A program made the translations under genes and the position numbers. This document shows positions 1 through 9,081 of a stretch of DNA of 48,074 nucleotides, one piece after another. Every line of letters begins with the position of its first letter. Within the stretch, counting starts at the first letter, position 1. Source of the stretch: Pseudooceanicola lipolyticus (GTDB lineage Bacteria; Pseudomonadota; Alphaproteobacteria; Rhodobacterales; Rhodobacteraceae); NCBI RefSeq assembly GCF_002786325.1, contig NZ_PGTB01000015.1:1-48074 (forward strand). Direction: 5' to 3'. The notes below the pieces were generated by a model. That model worked only from the letters and a program-made list of their open reading frames with translations. It ran no database searches and was not told where the DNA came from.

Positions 1-876
1 GGCGCCGCCCGCGCGCCGCTGGCGCGCCGGTTCGGCCCGGCGCTGATGCTGCGGCTGGACCAGGCGCTGGGCCATCTGGGCGAAGAGATCTCGCCGCTGG
101 CCGAACCGCCGCATTACGGCGTGCGCCTGACCCTGCCGGACCCGATCGGCCTTTATGATGACGTCATGGCCGGCACCTCCCGCCTGCTGGACCAGCTCTG
201 CGCCCGGCTCAAGGCGCAGGAAACCGGCGCGCGAAAGCTGTGCCTGACCCTGCGCCGGGTCGATCAGGACAGCCAGACGGTGGAACTGCGCCTGGCCCGG
301 CCGCTGCGCGACCCGCACCGCATCCTGCCGCTGTTCGACCGCGGGGTGAAAGAGATCGAAGCCGGGTTCGGCATCGACCAGATGCGCCTGGAGGCCACCC
401 AGGTCGAACCGCTGCCGGTGCGCCAGCTCAGCCATGTGAGTTCGGGGCAGAAGGGACAGCTGGACGATCTGATCACGCGCATCGGCACCCGCATCGGGCT
501 GGAGAATATTCGCCGCTTCCTGCCCGCCGACAGCCATATTCCCGAACGCAGCTTTCTGGTTGTTCCGGCGGCCTATTCCGACCCGGAAGGCCCCTGGGTG
601 GCCCTGCGCCCGCGCCCCCTGCGCCTGTTCCCGCCCGAACCTATCGCCGGCTCTGGCGCCCGCCCGCCCGGCCGGTTCCGCTGGCGGCGCATGTCGTTCA
701 GCACCGCCCGCGCCACCGGGCCGGAACGCATCGCCCCCGAATGGTGGCTGGAGGATGACAACTGGCGTTCGGGGGTGCGCGATTACTGGCAGATCGAAAC
801 CCGGCAGGGGCGGCGGTTGTGGCTCTATTATACGCCGCAGGCCCCGGGCTGGTTCGTGCAGGGGGAATTCGCATGA
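1..876 (+). CDS. imuB: ImuB-like Y-family polymerase homologue, C-terminal part (5' end outside window)
   Basis: The reading frame is open from the first base, so this is the last 291 residues of a protein normally near 500 residues. The visible part matches the little-finger and C-terminal region of ImuB / DNA polymerase Y-family proteins (for example RFGPALMLRLDQALG near the start, and the SHVSSGQKGQ region). In ImuA-ImuB-DnaE2 mutasomes ImuB is a catalytically inactive adaptor that links DnaE2 to the beta clamp during SOS mutagenesis. The catalytic palm region lies outside the window, so inactivity cannot be checked here. The stop TGA (874-876) overlaps the dnaE2 ATG (873-875), giving translational coupling. 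imuA is expected just upstream. Assignment rests on family resemblance plus the diagnostic dnaE2 neighbour. Confidence 0.9.
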   Translation, partial: GAARAPLARRFGPALMLRLDQALGHLGEEISPLAEPPHYGVRLTLPDPIGLYDDVMAGTSRLLDQLCARLKAQETGARKLCLTLRRVDQDSQTVELRLARPLRDPHRILPLFDRGVKEIEAGFGIDQMRLEATQVEPLPVRQLSHVSSGQKGQLDDLITRIGTRIGLENIRRFLPADSHIPERSFLVVPAAYSDPEGPWVALRPRPLRLFPPEPIAGSGARPPGRFRWRRMSFSTARATGPERIAPEWWLEDDNWRSGVRDYWQIETRQGRRLWLYYTPQAPGWFVQGEFA

Positions 877-3800
877 ATGCCCCCGCAACCTCTCCCAGCG
901 CAGAAACCGGCGGCCCGGCCTATGCCGAGCTGTGCGTGACCACCAATTTCACCTTCCTCACCGGTGCCTCGCATCCCGAGGAACTGGTGGTGCGCGCCGC
1001 CGAGCTGGGGCTGGCCGCCATCGCCATCACCGACCGCAATTCGCTGGCCGGGGTGGTGCGCGCCTATCGGGCGCTGAAGGAGCTGTCGCGCGAGGCGGAT
1101 GCGGCGGTGCAGATCCGGTCGCAGCACCGTGTCGACAATTGTTCGCGGCTTGAAATCGGCGCGCCGCAGGACATCGCCCGCCCCGTTGCGCCGCAGCTGC
1201 CCAGGCTGATCGTCGGCTGCCGGCTGGTGCTGCGCGACAGCCCGGTGCACTGGCTCGCCCTGCCCCGCGACCGGGCGGCGTATCAGCGGCTGACCCGGCT
1301 GCTGACGCTGGGCAAGCGGCGGGCGGAAAAGGGCGACTGCCATCTCGACCTGAAGGACATGATCGGCGCCTGCACCGGCATGATCCTGATCGCGCTGCCG
1401 CAGGGGCGGCTGGGCGAGGCCGCCGGCCATATCCAGCAGGTCCAGCGCCGGTTTCCCGGCCATGTCTTCCTGGGCGCCGCGCCGCGTTATGACGGGTCCG
1501 ACCAGGCCTGGCTGGCCGCCTGCGCCCGGCTGGCGCATCGCAGTTCGGCGCCGATGGTGGCGGTGGGCGACGTGCTGATGCACCGCGCCGCGCGCCGCCA
1601 GCTGGCCGATGTGCTGACCTGCATGCGCGACCATATCACCATCGACCAGATCGGCACCCGCGCCCTGCCCAATGCGGAACGGCGGCTGAAGGGGCAGGCC
1701 GACATGGCGCGGCTGTTCCGCGATCACCCGGCGGCCCTGCGCCGCACGCTGGAGATCGCCGCGCGCTGTTCCTTCTGCCTCAGCGAGCTGAGCTATGAAT
1801 ACCCCGACGAGATCGCGCAGGACGAAACCCCGCAGGCCCGGCTGGAGCGGCTGGCGCGCCAGGGGCTGGAACGGCGCTATCCCCAGGGCGCGCCCGACCG
1901 GGTACACGCCCTGCTGAAGAAGGAACTGGCGCTTGTCGCCGACCTGGGCTTTCCTGCCTATTTCCTCACCGTCTACGACATCGTCGAATATGCCCGCTCG
2001 ATCGGGATCCTGTGCCAGGGGCGCGGATCGGCGGCCAATTCCATCCTGTGCTACCTGCTGGGCATCACCGATGTCGCGCCCGACCAGATCGCCATGGTGT
2101 TCGAGCGTTTCATCTCGAAATACCGCGGCGAGCCGCCCGATATCGACGTCGATTTCGAACATGAACGGCGCGAGGAGGTGATCCAGTGGATCTACCAAAA
2201 ATACGGCCGCGACCGCGCCGGGCTGTGCGCCACGGTGATCCATTTCCGCTCGCGCGCCGCGATCCGCGAGGTGGGCAAGGTGATGGGCCTGTCGCAGGAC
2301 GTGACCGCCGGGCTGTCGGGCCAGATCTGGGGCATGTCCAATGGCGGCGCCGATCCCGAGCGCATCCGCGAACTGGGCCTCGACCCCAGCGACCGGCGGC
2401 TGGCCCAGACCCTGCGCCTGATCGGCGAAATCATCGGCTTTCCCCGCCACCTGTCTCAGCATGTCGGCGGCTTTGTCATCACCAAGGGGCGGCTGGACGA
2501 GATGTGCCCGATCGAGAACGCGGCGATGGAGGACCGCACGGTGATCGAATGGGACAAGGACGATATCGACACGCTGGGCATTCTCAAGGTCGATGTGCTG
2601 GGCCTGGGCATGCTCAGCTGCATCCGCAAGGCCTTTGACCTGATGCGCGATCACGAGCGCCGGACGCTGACCATCGACACCGTCCCGCAAGAAGACAAGA
2701 CCACCTATGACATGCTGCAAAGGGCCGATGCGGTGGGCGTGTTCCAGGTGGAAAGCCGGGCACAGATGAATTTCCTGCCGCGGATGAAGCCGGCCACCTT
2801 CTACGACCTGGTGATCGAGGTCGCCATCGTCCGCCCCGGCCCGATCCAGGGCGGCATGGTCCAGCCCTATATCCGCCGCCGGCAGGGGCTGGAACAGCCG
2901 GAACCTTTCGGCCCGGAACTGGAGGCGGTGACAAAGCGCACCCTGGGCGTGCCGCTGTTCCAGGAACAGGCGATGCAGATCGCCGTGGTCGGCGCCGGCT
3001 TCAGCGCGGAAGAGGCCGACCATCTGCGCCGCTCGCTGGCCTCGTTCCGGCGCATGGGCACCATCGGCAGCTTCCGCGACAAGTTCGTCGCCGGAATGCG
3101 GGCCAACGGCTATGGTCCCGAAGTGGCCGACCGCTGCTTCGGCCAGATCGAGGGCTTTGCCGATTACGGCTTTCCCGAAAGCCATGCCGCCGCCTTCGCC
3201 ATGCTGGCCTATGTCTCGGCCTGGCTGAAATGCCACCACCCGGCGATCTTTGCCTGTGCGCTGCTCAACTCGCAACCGATGGGGTTTTACGCCCCGGCCC
3301 AGATCGTGCGCGATGTGCGCGAACACGGGGTCGAGGTGCGGCCGATCTGCGTGAACAACAGCGATTGGGACAACACGCTGGAACGCCGCGCCGACGGGGC
3401 GCTGGCGCTGCGGCTGGGCTTTCGGCAGATCAAGGGGTTCAAGCAGGAGGATGCCGAATGGATCGGCAAGGCCCGCGGCAACGGCTATCGCGACCCCGAG
3501 TCGCTGTGGCTGCGCGCCGGCATCTCGCCCCCGGTGCTGGAGCGGCTGGCCGAGGCCGATGCCTTTGCCGATATGGGCCTGACCCGGCGCGACGCGCTGT
3601 GGCAGGTCAAGGCGATCCGCGGGCAGGCGCCATTGCCCTTGTTCAACGACCCGATCGACGGCGAAAGCATTCGCGAGCCGGAAATCACCCTGCCCGCCAT
3701 GCATCTGGGCGAAGAGGTGGTCGAGGATTACGTCTCGATGCGGCTGACCCTGCGCGCCCACCCGATGGAACTGCTGCGCCCGTCGATCCCCGGCCTGACC

Positions 3801-4223
3801 CCGCATGACAAGCTGGCCGAGGTGCCCCTGAACCGCACCCGCGTCTGCGGCCTGGTGATCACCCGGCAGCGCCCCGGCACTGCCTCGGGGGTGATCTTCC
3901 TGACGCTGGAGGATGAAACCGGGGTGTCCAACGTGGTGGTCTGGCCCAAGGTCTATGAACGCTATCGCCGCGCCGTCATGGGCGGGCGGCTGCTCTGCGT
4001 CACCGGCCACCTGCAGCGCGAGGGCATCGTGGTGCACCTGATCGCGCAGCAGATCGAGGATATGTCGCACCGCCTGACCGATCTGGGCCACCCGCTGGAC
4101 GAGGCGGTGGGCATCACCCGGCCCCAGGCCGACGACGCCCCCCGCCCGCGCCGCCAGCCCGCCCGCGCTATGCACCCGCGCGAACAGGCCAAACGGCTGT
4201 TTCCCAGCCGCGACTTTCACTAG
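873..4223 (+). CDS. dnaE2: Error-prone DNA polymerase DnaE2 (mutasome polymerase)
   Basis: This is a C-family DNA polymerase of 1116 residues that performs translesion synthesis in the SOS mutasome. Domains in order: an N-terminal PHP domain (FTFLTGASHPEEL near residue 30), the palm with catalytic aspartates in PDIDVDF (D423, D425, D427), the fingers (GFADYGFPESHAAAF, typical of DnaE2), and a C-terminal OB-fold region. The length fits DnaE2, slightly shorter than replicative DnaE1. I chose the ATG at 873 because it overlaps the imuB stop as ATGA; an in-frame start at 819 would lie inside imuB. The gene carries no sign of damage. A LexA box would be expected upstream of imuA, outside the window. 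Confidence 0.95.
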   Translation: MNAPATSPSAETGGPAYAELCVTTNFTFLTGASHPEELVVRAAELGLAAIAITDRNSLAGVVRAYRALKELSREADAAVQIRSQHRVDNCSRLEIGAPQDIARPVAPQLPRLIVGCRLVLRDSPVHWLALPRDRAAYQRLTRLLTLGKRRAEKGDCHLDLKDMIGACTGMILIALPQGRLGEAAGHIQQVQRRFPGHVFLGAAPRYDGSDQAWLAACARLAHRSSAPMVAVGDVLMHRAARRQLADVLTCMRDHITIDQIGTRALPNAERRLKGQADMARLFRDHPAALRRTLEIAARCSFCLSELSYEYPDEIAQDETPQARLERLARQGLERRYPQGAPDRVHALLKKELALVADLGFPAYFLTVYDIVEYARSIGILCQGRGSAANSILCYLLGITDVAPDQIAMVFERFISKYRGEPPDIDVDFEHERREEVIQWIYQKYGRDRAGLCATVIHFRSRAAIREVGKVMGLSQDVTAGLSGQIWGMSNGGADPERIRELGLDPSDRRLAQTLRLIGEIIGFPRHLSQHVGGFVITKGRLDEMCPIENAAMEDRTVIEWDKDDIDTLGILKVDVLGLGMLSCIRKAFDLMRDHERRTLTIDTVPQEDKTTYDMLQRADAVGVFQVESRAQMNFLPRMKPATFYDLVIEVAIVRPGPIQGGMVQPYIRRRQGLEQPEPFGPELEAVTKRTLGVPLFQEQAMQIAVVGAGFSAEEADHLRRSLASFRRMGTIGSFRDKFVAGMRANGYGPEVADRCFGQIEGFADYGFPESHAAAFAMLAYVSAWLKCHHPAIFACALLNSQPMGFYAPAQIVRDVREHGVEVRPICVNNSDWDNTLERRADGALALRLGFRQIKGFKQEDAEWIGKARGNGYRDPESLWLRAGISPPVLERLAEADAFADMGLTRRDALWQVKAIRGQAPLPLFNDPIDGESIREPEITLPAMHLGEEVVEDYVSMRLTLRAHPMELLRPSIPGLTPHDKLAEVPLNRTRVCGLVITRQRPGTASGVIFLTLEDETGVSNVVVWPKVYERYRRAVMGGRLLCVTGHLQREGIVVHLIAQQIEDMSHRLTDLGHPLDEAVGITRPQADDAPRPRRQPARAMHPREQAKRLFPSRDFH

Positions 4224-4224
4224 G

Positions 4225-4243
4225 CTGGGCAAAGATCGCCCAG
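4225..4243 (+). terminator. Weak hairpin just after dnaE2
   Basis: CTGGGC (4225-4230) pairs with GCCCAG (4238-4243) across a 7-base loop, starting two bases after the dnaE2 stop. There is no T-run, so termination is uncertain. Confidence 0.3.
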
Positions 4244-4391
4244 TGCAGACACCTGACCAATGCCCAGGGGGCGGAACGGGGCCGCCGGAACAAGCCGGTC
4301 AAACGCCCCCGGTCCAACACACCAGCTCTCTAACCCGGTCACCGCGGTGAACTGCCCCTTTCATCCAACCGCACATGACGCTATGTGACCG

Positions 4392-4413
4392 CTGCCGGGC
4401 AGAACCCCGGCAG
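4392..4413 (+). promoter_or_regulatory. Leader hairpin directly upstream of the asd ribosome-binding site
   Basis: CTGCCGGG (4392-4399) and CCCGGCAG (4406-4413) form a perfect 8-base-pair stem with a 6-base loop. It ends four bases before the GGAG (4418-4421) that serves the asd ATG at 4429. It could insulate the leader or modulate translation; a role is inference. Confidence 0.45.
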
Positions 4414-4428
4414 AATTGGAGAAACAAT

Positions 4429-5451
4429 ATGGGTTACAAAGTTGTCGTTGCCGGCGCCACGGGCAATGTGGGCCGCGAAATGCTGAACATCCTGGCCGAG
4501 CGCCAGTTCCCGGTCGACGAGATCGCCGCGCTGGCGTCGCGAAAATCGCTGGGAACCGAGGTGTCGTTCGGCGACAAGACACTCAAGACCCAGGATCTGG
4601 ACAGCTTCGACTTCACCGGCTGGGACATGGCGCTGTTTGCCATCGGCTCGGACGCGACCAAGAAATACGCCCCCATCGCCGCCAAGGCCGGCTGCGTGGT
4701 GATCGACAACAGCTCGCTCTATCGCTACGACCCCGATGTGCCGCTGATCGTGCCCGAGGTGAACGCCGATGCGATCGAGGGCTATTCCAAGAAGAACATC
4801 ATCGCCAACCCGAACTGTTCCACCGCGCAGATGGTGGTGGCGCTGAAGCCGCTGCACGACCGCGCGCGGATCAAGCGGGTGGTGGTGTCGACCTATCAGT
4901 CGGTCTCGGGCGCCGGCAAGGCCGGCATCGACGAACTGTGGGACCAGACCAAGGCGGTGTATAACCCGGTCGACGAAAAGCCGCCGGTGAAATTCACCAA
5001 GCAGATCGCCTTTAACGTCATTCCCCATATCGATGTCTTCATGGAAGACGGCTCGACCAAGGAAGAATGGAAGATGGTCGCCGAAACCAAGAAGATCGTC
5101 GATCCGTCGATCAAGGTCACCGCAACCTGCGTGCGGGTGCCGGTCTTTGTCGGCCATTCCGAGTCGATCAACCTGGAGTTCGAGGATTTCCTGGACGAGG
5201 ACGAGGCCCGCGACATCCTGCGCGAGGCGCCCGGTATCATGGTGATCGACAAGCGCGAGGACGGCGGCTATGTCAGCCCGGTGGAATGCGTCGGCGATTT
5301 CGCCACCTTCATCAGCCGCATCCGCCAGGATCCCACCATCGAGAACGGCCTGAACCTGTGGTGCGTCAGCGACAACCTGCGCAAGGGCGCCGCCCTGAAC
5401 GCGGTGCAGATCGCCGAGGTGCTGGGCACGCGGGTGCTGAAAAAAGGCTGA
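4429..5451 (+). CDS. asd: Aspartate-semialdehyde dehydrogenase
   Basis: The 340-residue enzyme reduces aspartyl phosphate with NADPH to aspartate semialdehyde, the shared precursor of lysine/diaminopimelate, threonine and methionine. The N-terminal GATGNVG binds NADP. The catalytic cysteine is C130 in NPNCSTAQ. SVSGAGKAG and the VGHSESINLEF segment, carrying the active-site histidine, are present. The start at 4429 is preceded by GGAG at good spacing and gives the usual family length; a frame-open start at 4375 lacks support. The gene is flanked by a leader hairpin upstream and a strong terminator downstream, so it is probably monocistronic. Confidence 0.97.
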   Translation: MGYKVVVAGATGNVGREMLNILAERQFPVDEIAALASRKSLGTEVSFGDKTLKTQDLDSFDFTGWDMALFAIGSDATKKYAPIAAKAGCVVIDNSSLYRYDPDVPLIVPEVNADAIEGYSKKNIIANPNCSTAQMVVALKPLHDRARIKRVVVSTYQSVSGAGKAGIDELWDQTKAVYNPVDEKPPVKFTKQIAFNVIPHIDVFMEDGSTKEEWKMVAETKKIVDPSIKVTATCVRVPVFVGHSESINLEFEDFLDEDEARDILREAPGIMVIDKREDGGYVSPVECVGDFATFISRIRQDPTIENGLNLWCVSDNLRKGAALNAVQIAEVLGTRVLKKG

Positions 5452-5480
5452 ACCGCGCCTGAAACGGTGATTAGAATGCG

Positions 5481-5510
5481 AAAACGCCCGGGTGATGACC
5501 CGGGCGTTTT
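5481..5510. terminator. Bidirectional rho-independent terminator between asd and the CoA-transferase gene
   Basis: The stem CGCCCGGGT (5485-5493) / ACCCGGGCG (5498-5506) with loop GATG is flanked by AAAA on the left and TTTTT on the right, so it gives a U-run in both directions. It sits between convergent genes. Confidence 0.93.
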
Positions 5511-5538
5511 TCTTTGCGGCCAGACGCAAGGCGCGGCG

Positions 5539-6657
5539 CTATGGCGCGTCATCCTCACCCAGCTTGGGCGCCGGGCGGTGCAGCGCCAGCTCGGCATCGG
5601 AAAACCGGAAGGGCGAACGGATACCCGGCACCCCGTCCAGCTCGATCTGCATGCCGCGCGCGACAACCTGCGGATCGGCCATCACCTCGGCCAGGTCGTT
5701 GATCGGCCCGGCAGGCACGCCCTGGCCTTCGCAGGCCTTCAGCAGGTCGTCCTTGTTCCACCCGGCAGTGGCGCCGTTCAGCCGGGCGATCATCACCCGG
5801 CGGTTGGCGATGCGGTCCTTGTTGCGCAGGAATTCCGGCGCCTCGGCCATATCGTCCAGCCCCAGCAGCCGGCACAGGCGCTGATACTGCCCGTCATTGC
5901 CGGTGGCGATGATGATGAACCCGTCGGCGCAGTCGAAGACCTCGTAGGGGGTGAGGTTCATATGCGCATTGCCCATCCGCCCCGGTGCAGTGCCGGTGGT
6001 GAGATAGTTCAGCGCCTGGTTGGCGGTGACCGCCACCGCCACGTCCAGCAGCGCCATGTCGATATGCTGACCGCGCCCGGTGCTTTCGCGCTGATGCAGC
6101 GCGGCCAGGATCGCGGTAACCGAATAAATGCCGGTGAAGATATCGGTGATCGCCACGCCGGCCTTTTGCGGCTGGCCCTCGGGTTCGCCGGTGATCGACA
6201 TCAGCCCGGACATGCCCTGGATGATGAAATCATACCCGGCGCGATGCGCATAGGGGCCGGTCTGGCCGAACCCGGTGATCGAGCAATAGATCAGCCGCGG
6301 GTTGATCGCTTTCAGGCTGTCATAGTCCAGCCCGTATTTGGCCAGCCCGCCCAGCTTGAAATTCTCGATCAGGATATCGGCGTCCCTGATCAGGTCGCGC
6401 ACCTGCGCCTGCCCCTCGGGGGTGGTGAAATCGGCGGTGACCGAGGCCTTGCCGCGATTGGTCGAGTGGAAATAGGCCGCCGTCACATCCTCGTCCCGGG
6501 TGACGAAGGGCGGACCCCAGGCGCGGGTATCGTCGCCCTTGGGGGATTCGACCTTGATCACCTCGGCGCCCAGATCTGACAGCGTCTGGCCAGCCCAGGG
6601 GCCGGCCAGAATGCGGGCAAGTTCTACGACCTTCAGGCCGGCCAGCGGTGCCGCCAT
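5539..6657 (-). CDS. CaiB/BaiF family (family III) CoA-transferase
   Basis: This 372-residue protein is a family III acyl-CoA transferase, moving CoA between carboxylic acids. The N-terminus PLAGLKVVELARILAGPWA is typical, and the catalytic aspartate that forms the acyl anhydride is D172 in GVAITDIFTG. The C-terminal part carries the usual second CoA-binding region. The ATG at 6657 overlaps the stop of the upstream dsbA-like gene (TGATG), which argues for that start over the GTG one codon earlier. The substrate cannot be deduced: the neighbours dsbA-like and dciA give no metabolic hint. The gene ends against a strong bidirectional terminator. Confidence 0.9.
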   Translation of the reverse strand: MAAPLAGLKVVELARILAGPWAGQTLSDLGAEVIKVESPKGDDTRAWGPPFVTRDEDVTAAYFHSTNRGKASVTADFTTPEGQAQVRDLIRDADILIENFKLGGLAKYGLDYDSLKAINPRLIYCSITGFGQTGPYAHRAGYDFIIQGMSGLMSITGEPEGQPQKAGVAITDIFTGIYSVTAILAALHQRESTGRGQHIDMALLDVAVAVTANQALNYLTTGTAPGRMGNAHMNLTPYEVFDCADGFIIIATGNDGQYQRLCRLLGLDDMAEAPEFLRNKDRIANRRVMIARLNGATAGWNKDDLLKACEGQGVPAGPINDLAEVMADPQVVARGMQIELDGVPGIRSPFRFSDAELALHRPAPKLGEDDAP

Positions 6658-7346
6658 CACTCGCCCAACTCGGCGTCGATCGCCGCGGCGAATTCGGCAT
6701 AGGTCTGGTTCGGGACCTTGCGGCCGTTCAGCACAAAGCTGGGCGTCGCGGTGACCTCGTCAGCCTGGGCGTTTTTCTGGTACCAGGCGACCAGGGTTTC
6801 GGCCCGGGCGCTGTCCTGCAGGCAGGCTTCCAGCGTGTCTTCCTCCAGCCCGGCCAGGCGGCCGATCTTTTTCAGCTCGGCCACCACTTCGGGCGCGCCG
6901 CCGGCGCGCGTCCACTGGTCCTGGCCACGGTAGATCAGGTCGGAGATGCCGAAGAACTTGTCCGGCCCGGCGCAGCGCGCGATCATCGAGGCCCACAGGC
7001 CGTAGCGGTCGAAATAGACCTCGCGATAGATCAGGTGCACCTTGCCGGTATCGACATAGTTCTTCTTGATCTCTTTCAGCGGGCCCTGGTGGAAGGCGGC
7101 GCAATGCGGGCAGGTATACGAAGCGTATTCGATCAGGGTGACCGGCGCATCGGGGTCGCCCATCGTCATTTCGACAATCGACGAGGTGTCGATCTCTTCC
7201 GCGCTCTCGGTCTGGTCAGAGCTTTCGGGCGCCGGTGCGGCGGCGACTTCGGTGGTGCCCGGCGTTTCGGGTTTCAGGACAAAATAGCCGGCGACCGCAA
7301 GCGCGATCACGGCTCCGGCCAGTACGAGGAGGCGGGGCATGGTCAT
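6657..7346 (-). CDS. DsbA-family periplasmic thiol oxidoreductase
   Basis: About 229 residues, with one N-terminal hydrophobic segment (residues 4-24) that acts as signal or anchor. A low-complexity linker of about 35 residues follows, then a DsbA/thioredoxin_4 fold. The redox motif is CPHC (C79-C82), and the cis-proline loop is seen as TATPSFVLNG near the C-terminus. It probably introduces or shuffles disulfides in exported proteins. A second ATG at 7340 (MPRLL) has better spacing from an AGAG motif and may be the real start. The gene lies 9 bases after dciA and overlaps the following CoA-transferase, so the three are likely one transcript. Confidence 0.9.
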   Translation of the reverse strand: MTMPRLLVLAGAVIALAVAGYFVLKPETPGTTEVAAAPAPESSDQTESAEEIDTSSIVEMTMGDPDAPVTLIEYASYTCPHCAAFHQGPLKEIKKNYVDTGKVHLIYREVYFDRYGLWASMIARCAGPDKFFGISDLIYRGQDQWTRAGGAPEVVAELKKIGRLAGLEEDTLEACLQDSARAETLVAWYQKNAQADEVTATPSFVLNGRKVPNQTYAEFAAAIDAELGE

Positions 7347-7355
7347 CTCTTTATC

Positions 7356-7868
7356 TCAGCTTTTGGATTTGATTAGTACGTTCCGGCCCAGACGTTCAAG
7401 AGCGGCCCTCAGCCCCTCATCCGCAACCGGCCTGACCGCGGTTTCGACGCTGGCGATGTCATCCGGTTCGGGCACCGGCGTGGGTTGGGGCGCGGCGGGT
7501 GCAAATTGCGCCTGGCCCTCGGCAAAGCCGGTGGGCGCGGTCTGGGTGATGCGCACGCGGGAAATGGCGTTATAGCCGTAGACGGCATTGACCCGCTCGC
7601 GCAGTGTTTCCTTCTGCATTTCCAGCATCGGCGCCTGTGCCCCGGTGGTCAGCACCGTCAACGTCGCACCAAAGGACCCCCGGCCATAGCTGACCTCGAC
7701 CGGGCGGGCGATGCTGGCGATGTCTTTGCCGGCAATCTCGGCCCAATGGGTCAGCACCCGCGACACCGCGAAACCCCGGCTTTCCCCCGCGCGCCGGATC
7801 TGGTCGCCCAGAACGCTGGCAGTGCGCTTGAAGCCGCGCGTTGTCGAGTGATACCGCGCCATGGGCAT
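7356..7868 (-). CDS. dciA: DUF721 / DciA-family protein (predicted replicative helicase loader)
   Basis: The protein is 170 residues and begins MPMARYHSTTRGFKRTASVL. The central part (LGDQIRRAGESRGFAVSRVL, W-x-EIAGKDIA, then the LEMQKETLRERVNAVYG helix) is the DUF721 domain found in DciA, the ancestral loader of DnaB helicase in bacteria lacking DnaC/DnaI. A proline-rich linker and a short C-terminal tail follow. The ATG at 7868 has GGAG five bases upstream. The open frame extends to 7967, but that would overlap the mutY start on the other strand. It is divergent from mutY across about 97 bases that must hold both promoters. Confidence 0.85.
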   Translation of the reverse strand: MPMARYHSTTRGFKRTASVLGDQIRRAGESRGFAVSRVLTHWAEIAGKDIASIARPVEVSYGRGSFGATLTVLTTGAQAPMLEMQKETLRERVNAVYGYNAISRVRITQTAPTGFAEGQAQFAPAAPQPTPVPEPDDIASVETAVRPVADEGLRAALERLGRNVLIKSKS

Positions 7869-7965
7869 GGAGTCTCCGCTGGTTGGCGTTATCTTACGGG
7901 GCAGATGCCGCGTTACCAGCGAAACCGCAAGCCGGAGGTCATAAAGATTGCGTGACGGGACAGAC

Positions 7966-9006
7966 ATGGAAACACTCGCCCGCGACCTGCTGGACTGGTA
8001 CGACCGCCATGCACGGGTGATGCCCTGGCGCGTCGGTCCGTCCGACCGGCAGCGCGGCCTGCGGCCTGACCCCTATCGCGTCTGGCTGTCCGAGGTGATG
8101 TTGCAGCAGACCACCGTTGCCGCCGTGCGCGACTATTTCCACCGCTTTACCACGCGCTGGCCCACCGTGGAGGATCTGGCCACGGCCGAGGATGGCGCGG
8201 TGATGGGCGAATGGGCCGGTCTGGGCTATTACGCCCGGGCGCGCAACCTGCTGAAATGTGCCCGTGTGGTGGCCCGCGACCATGGCGGCGTGTTCCCCGA
8301 CAACCGCGAAGACCTGCTCGCGCTGCCCGGCATCGGCCCCTATACCGCCGCCGCGATCTCGGCCATTGCCTTCGACCGGCCGGAACCGGTGATGGACGGC
8401 AATGTCGAACGGGTGATGGCGCGGCTGTTCGACATTCACACGCCGCTGCCCGCCGCCAAGCCCGAGCTGGCCGCGTATGCCGCGATGCTGACGCCGCAGG
8501 AGCGGCCCGGCGATTACGCTCAGGCGGTGATGGATCTGGGCGCGACGATCTGCACCCCGAAATCACCCGCTTGCGGCATCTGCCCGCTGCGCCCGCCCTG
8601 CGCCGCCCGCGCGGCAGGTACCGCGGCGGAATTGCCGAAGAAGACCCCGAAAAAGCCCAAGCCGACGCGGCGCGGCATTGTCTATCTGGCGCAGCGCGAA
8701 GACGGCGCCTGGCTGCTGGAGCGGCGGCCGGATCGCGGATTGCTGGGCGGCATGCTGGGCTGGCCCGGCAGCGACTGGGGCGAGGCGCCTGTCGAGGCGC
8801 CGCCGATTGCAGCGGACTGGGCCATGCTGCCCGCCGAAGTGCGCCACACCTTCACCCATTTCCACCTGATCCTGAGCGTGCGCCATGCCGTGGTTCCGCT
8901 GGGACAGGCGCCGCACAGCGGCCATTTCGTGCCGCAAAGCGCGTTCCGCCCCTCGGACCTGCCCACGGTGATGCGCAAGGCGTTCGACCTGCTGCGCGGG
9001 GCCTGA
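7966..9006 (+). CDS. mutY: A/G-specific adenine glycosylase
   Basis: This 346-residue base-excision-repair enzyme removes adenine mispaired with 8-oxoguanine. Catalytic E43 lies in SEVMLQQTT and D144 in VMDGNVERV. The helix-hairpin-helix is LPGIGPYTAAAI (residues 120-131). Four cysteines (C196, C203, C206, C212) in C-x6-C-x2-C-x5-C spacing bind the [4Fe-4S] cluster. The C-terminal third is the NUDIX-like domain that recognises 8-oxoG. The ATG at 7966 has GGGA five bases upstream; a TTG at 7948 is less likely. Length is normal for the family. Confidence 0.97.
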   Translation: METLARDLLDWYDRHARVMPWRVGPSDRQRGLRPDPYRVWLSEVMLQQTTVAAVRDYFHRFTTRWPTVEDLATAEDGAVMGEWAGLGYYARARNLLKCARVVARDHGGVFPDNREDLLALPGIGPYTAAAISAIAFDRPEPVMDGNVERVMARLFDIHTPLPAAKPELAAYAAMLTPQERPGDYAQAVMDLGATICTPKSPACGICPLRPPCAARAAGTAAELPKKTPKKPKPTRRGIVYLAQREDGAWLLERRPDRGLLGGMLGWPGSDWGEAPVEAPPIAADWAMLPAEVRHTFTHFHLILSVRHAVVPLGQAPHSGHFVPQSAFRPSDLPTVMRKAFDLLRGA

Positions 9007-9081
9007 GCGCACGATGGGAAAAGACATAGTTTACGCCTAATTTATATGTAGATTTCCGTTCAGACCGATACGGAGCCCGCC

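Noticed and set aside
828-4232. 1134-codon minus-strand frame opposite dnaE2
   Set aside because: It is the exact antisense shadow of a well-supported polymerase gene; composition (His/Gln/Ala/Gly-rich) matches GC-rich shadow frames and no motif is seen.
5467-6579. Long plus-strand frame opposite the CoA-transferase gene
   Set aside because: Shadow of the minus-strand gene, which has a catalytic aspartate and full family length; the frame also runs through the terminator.
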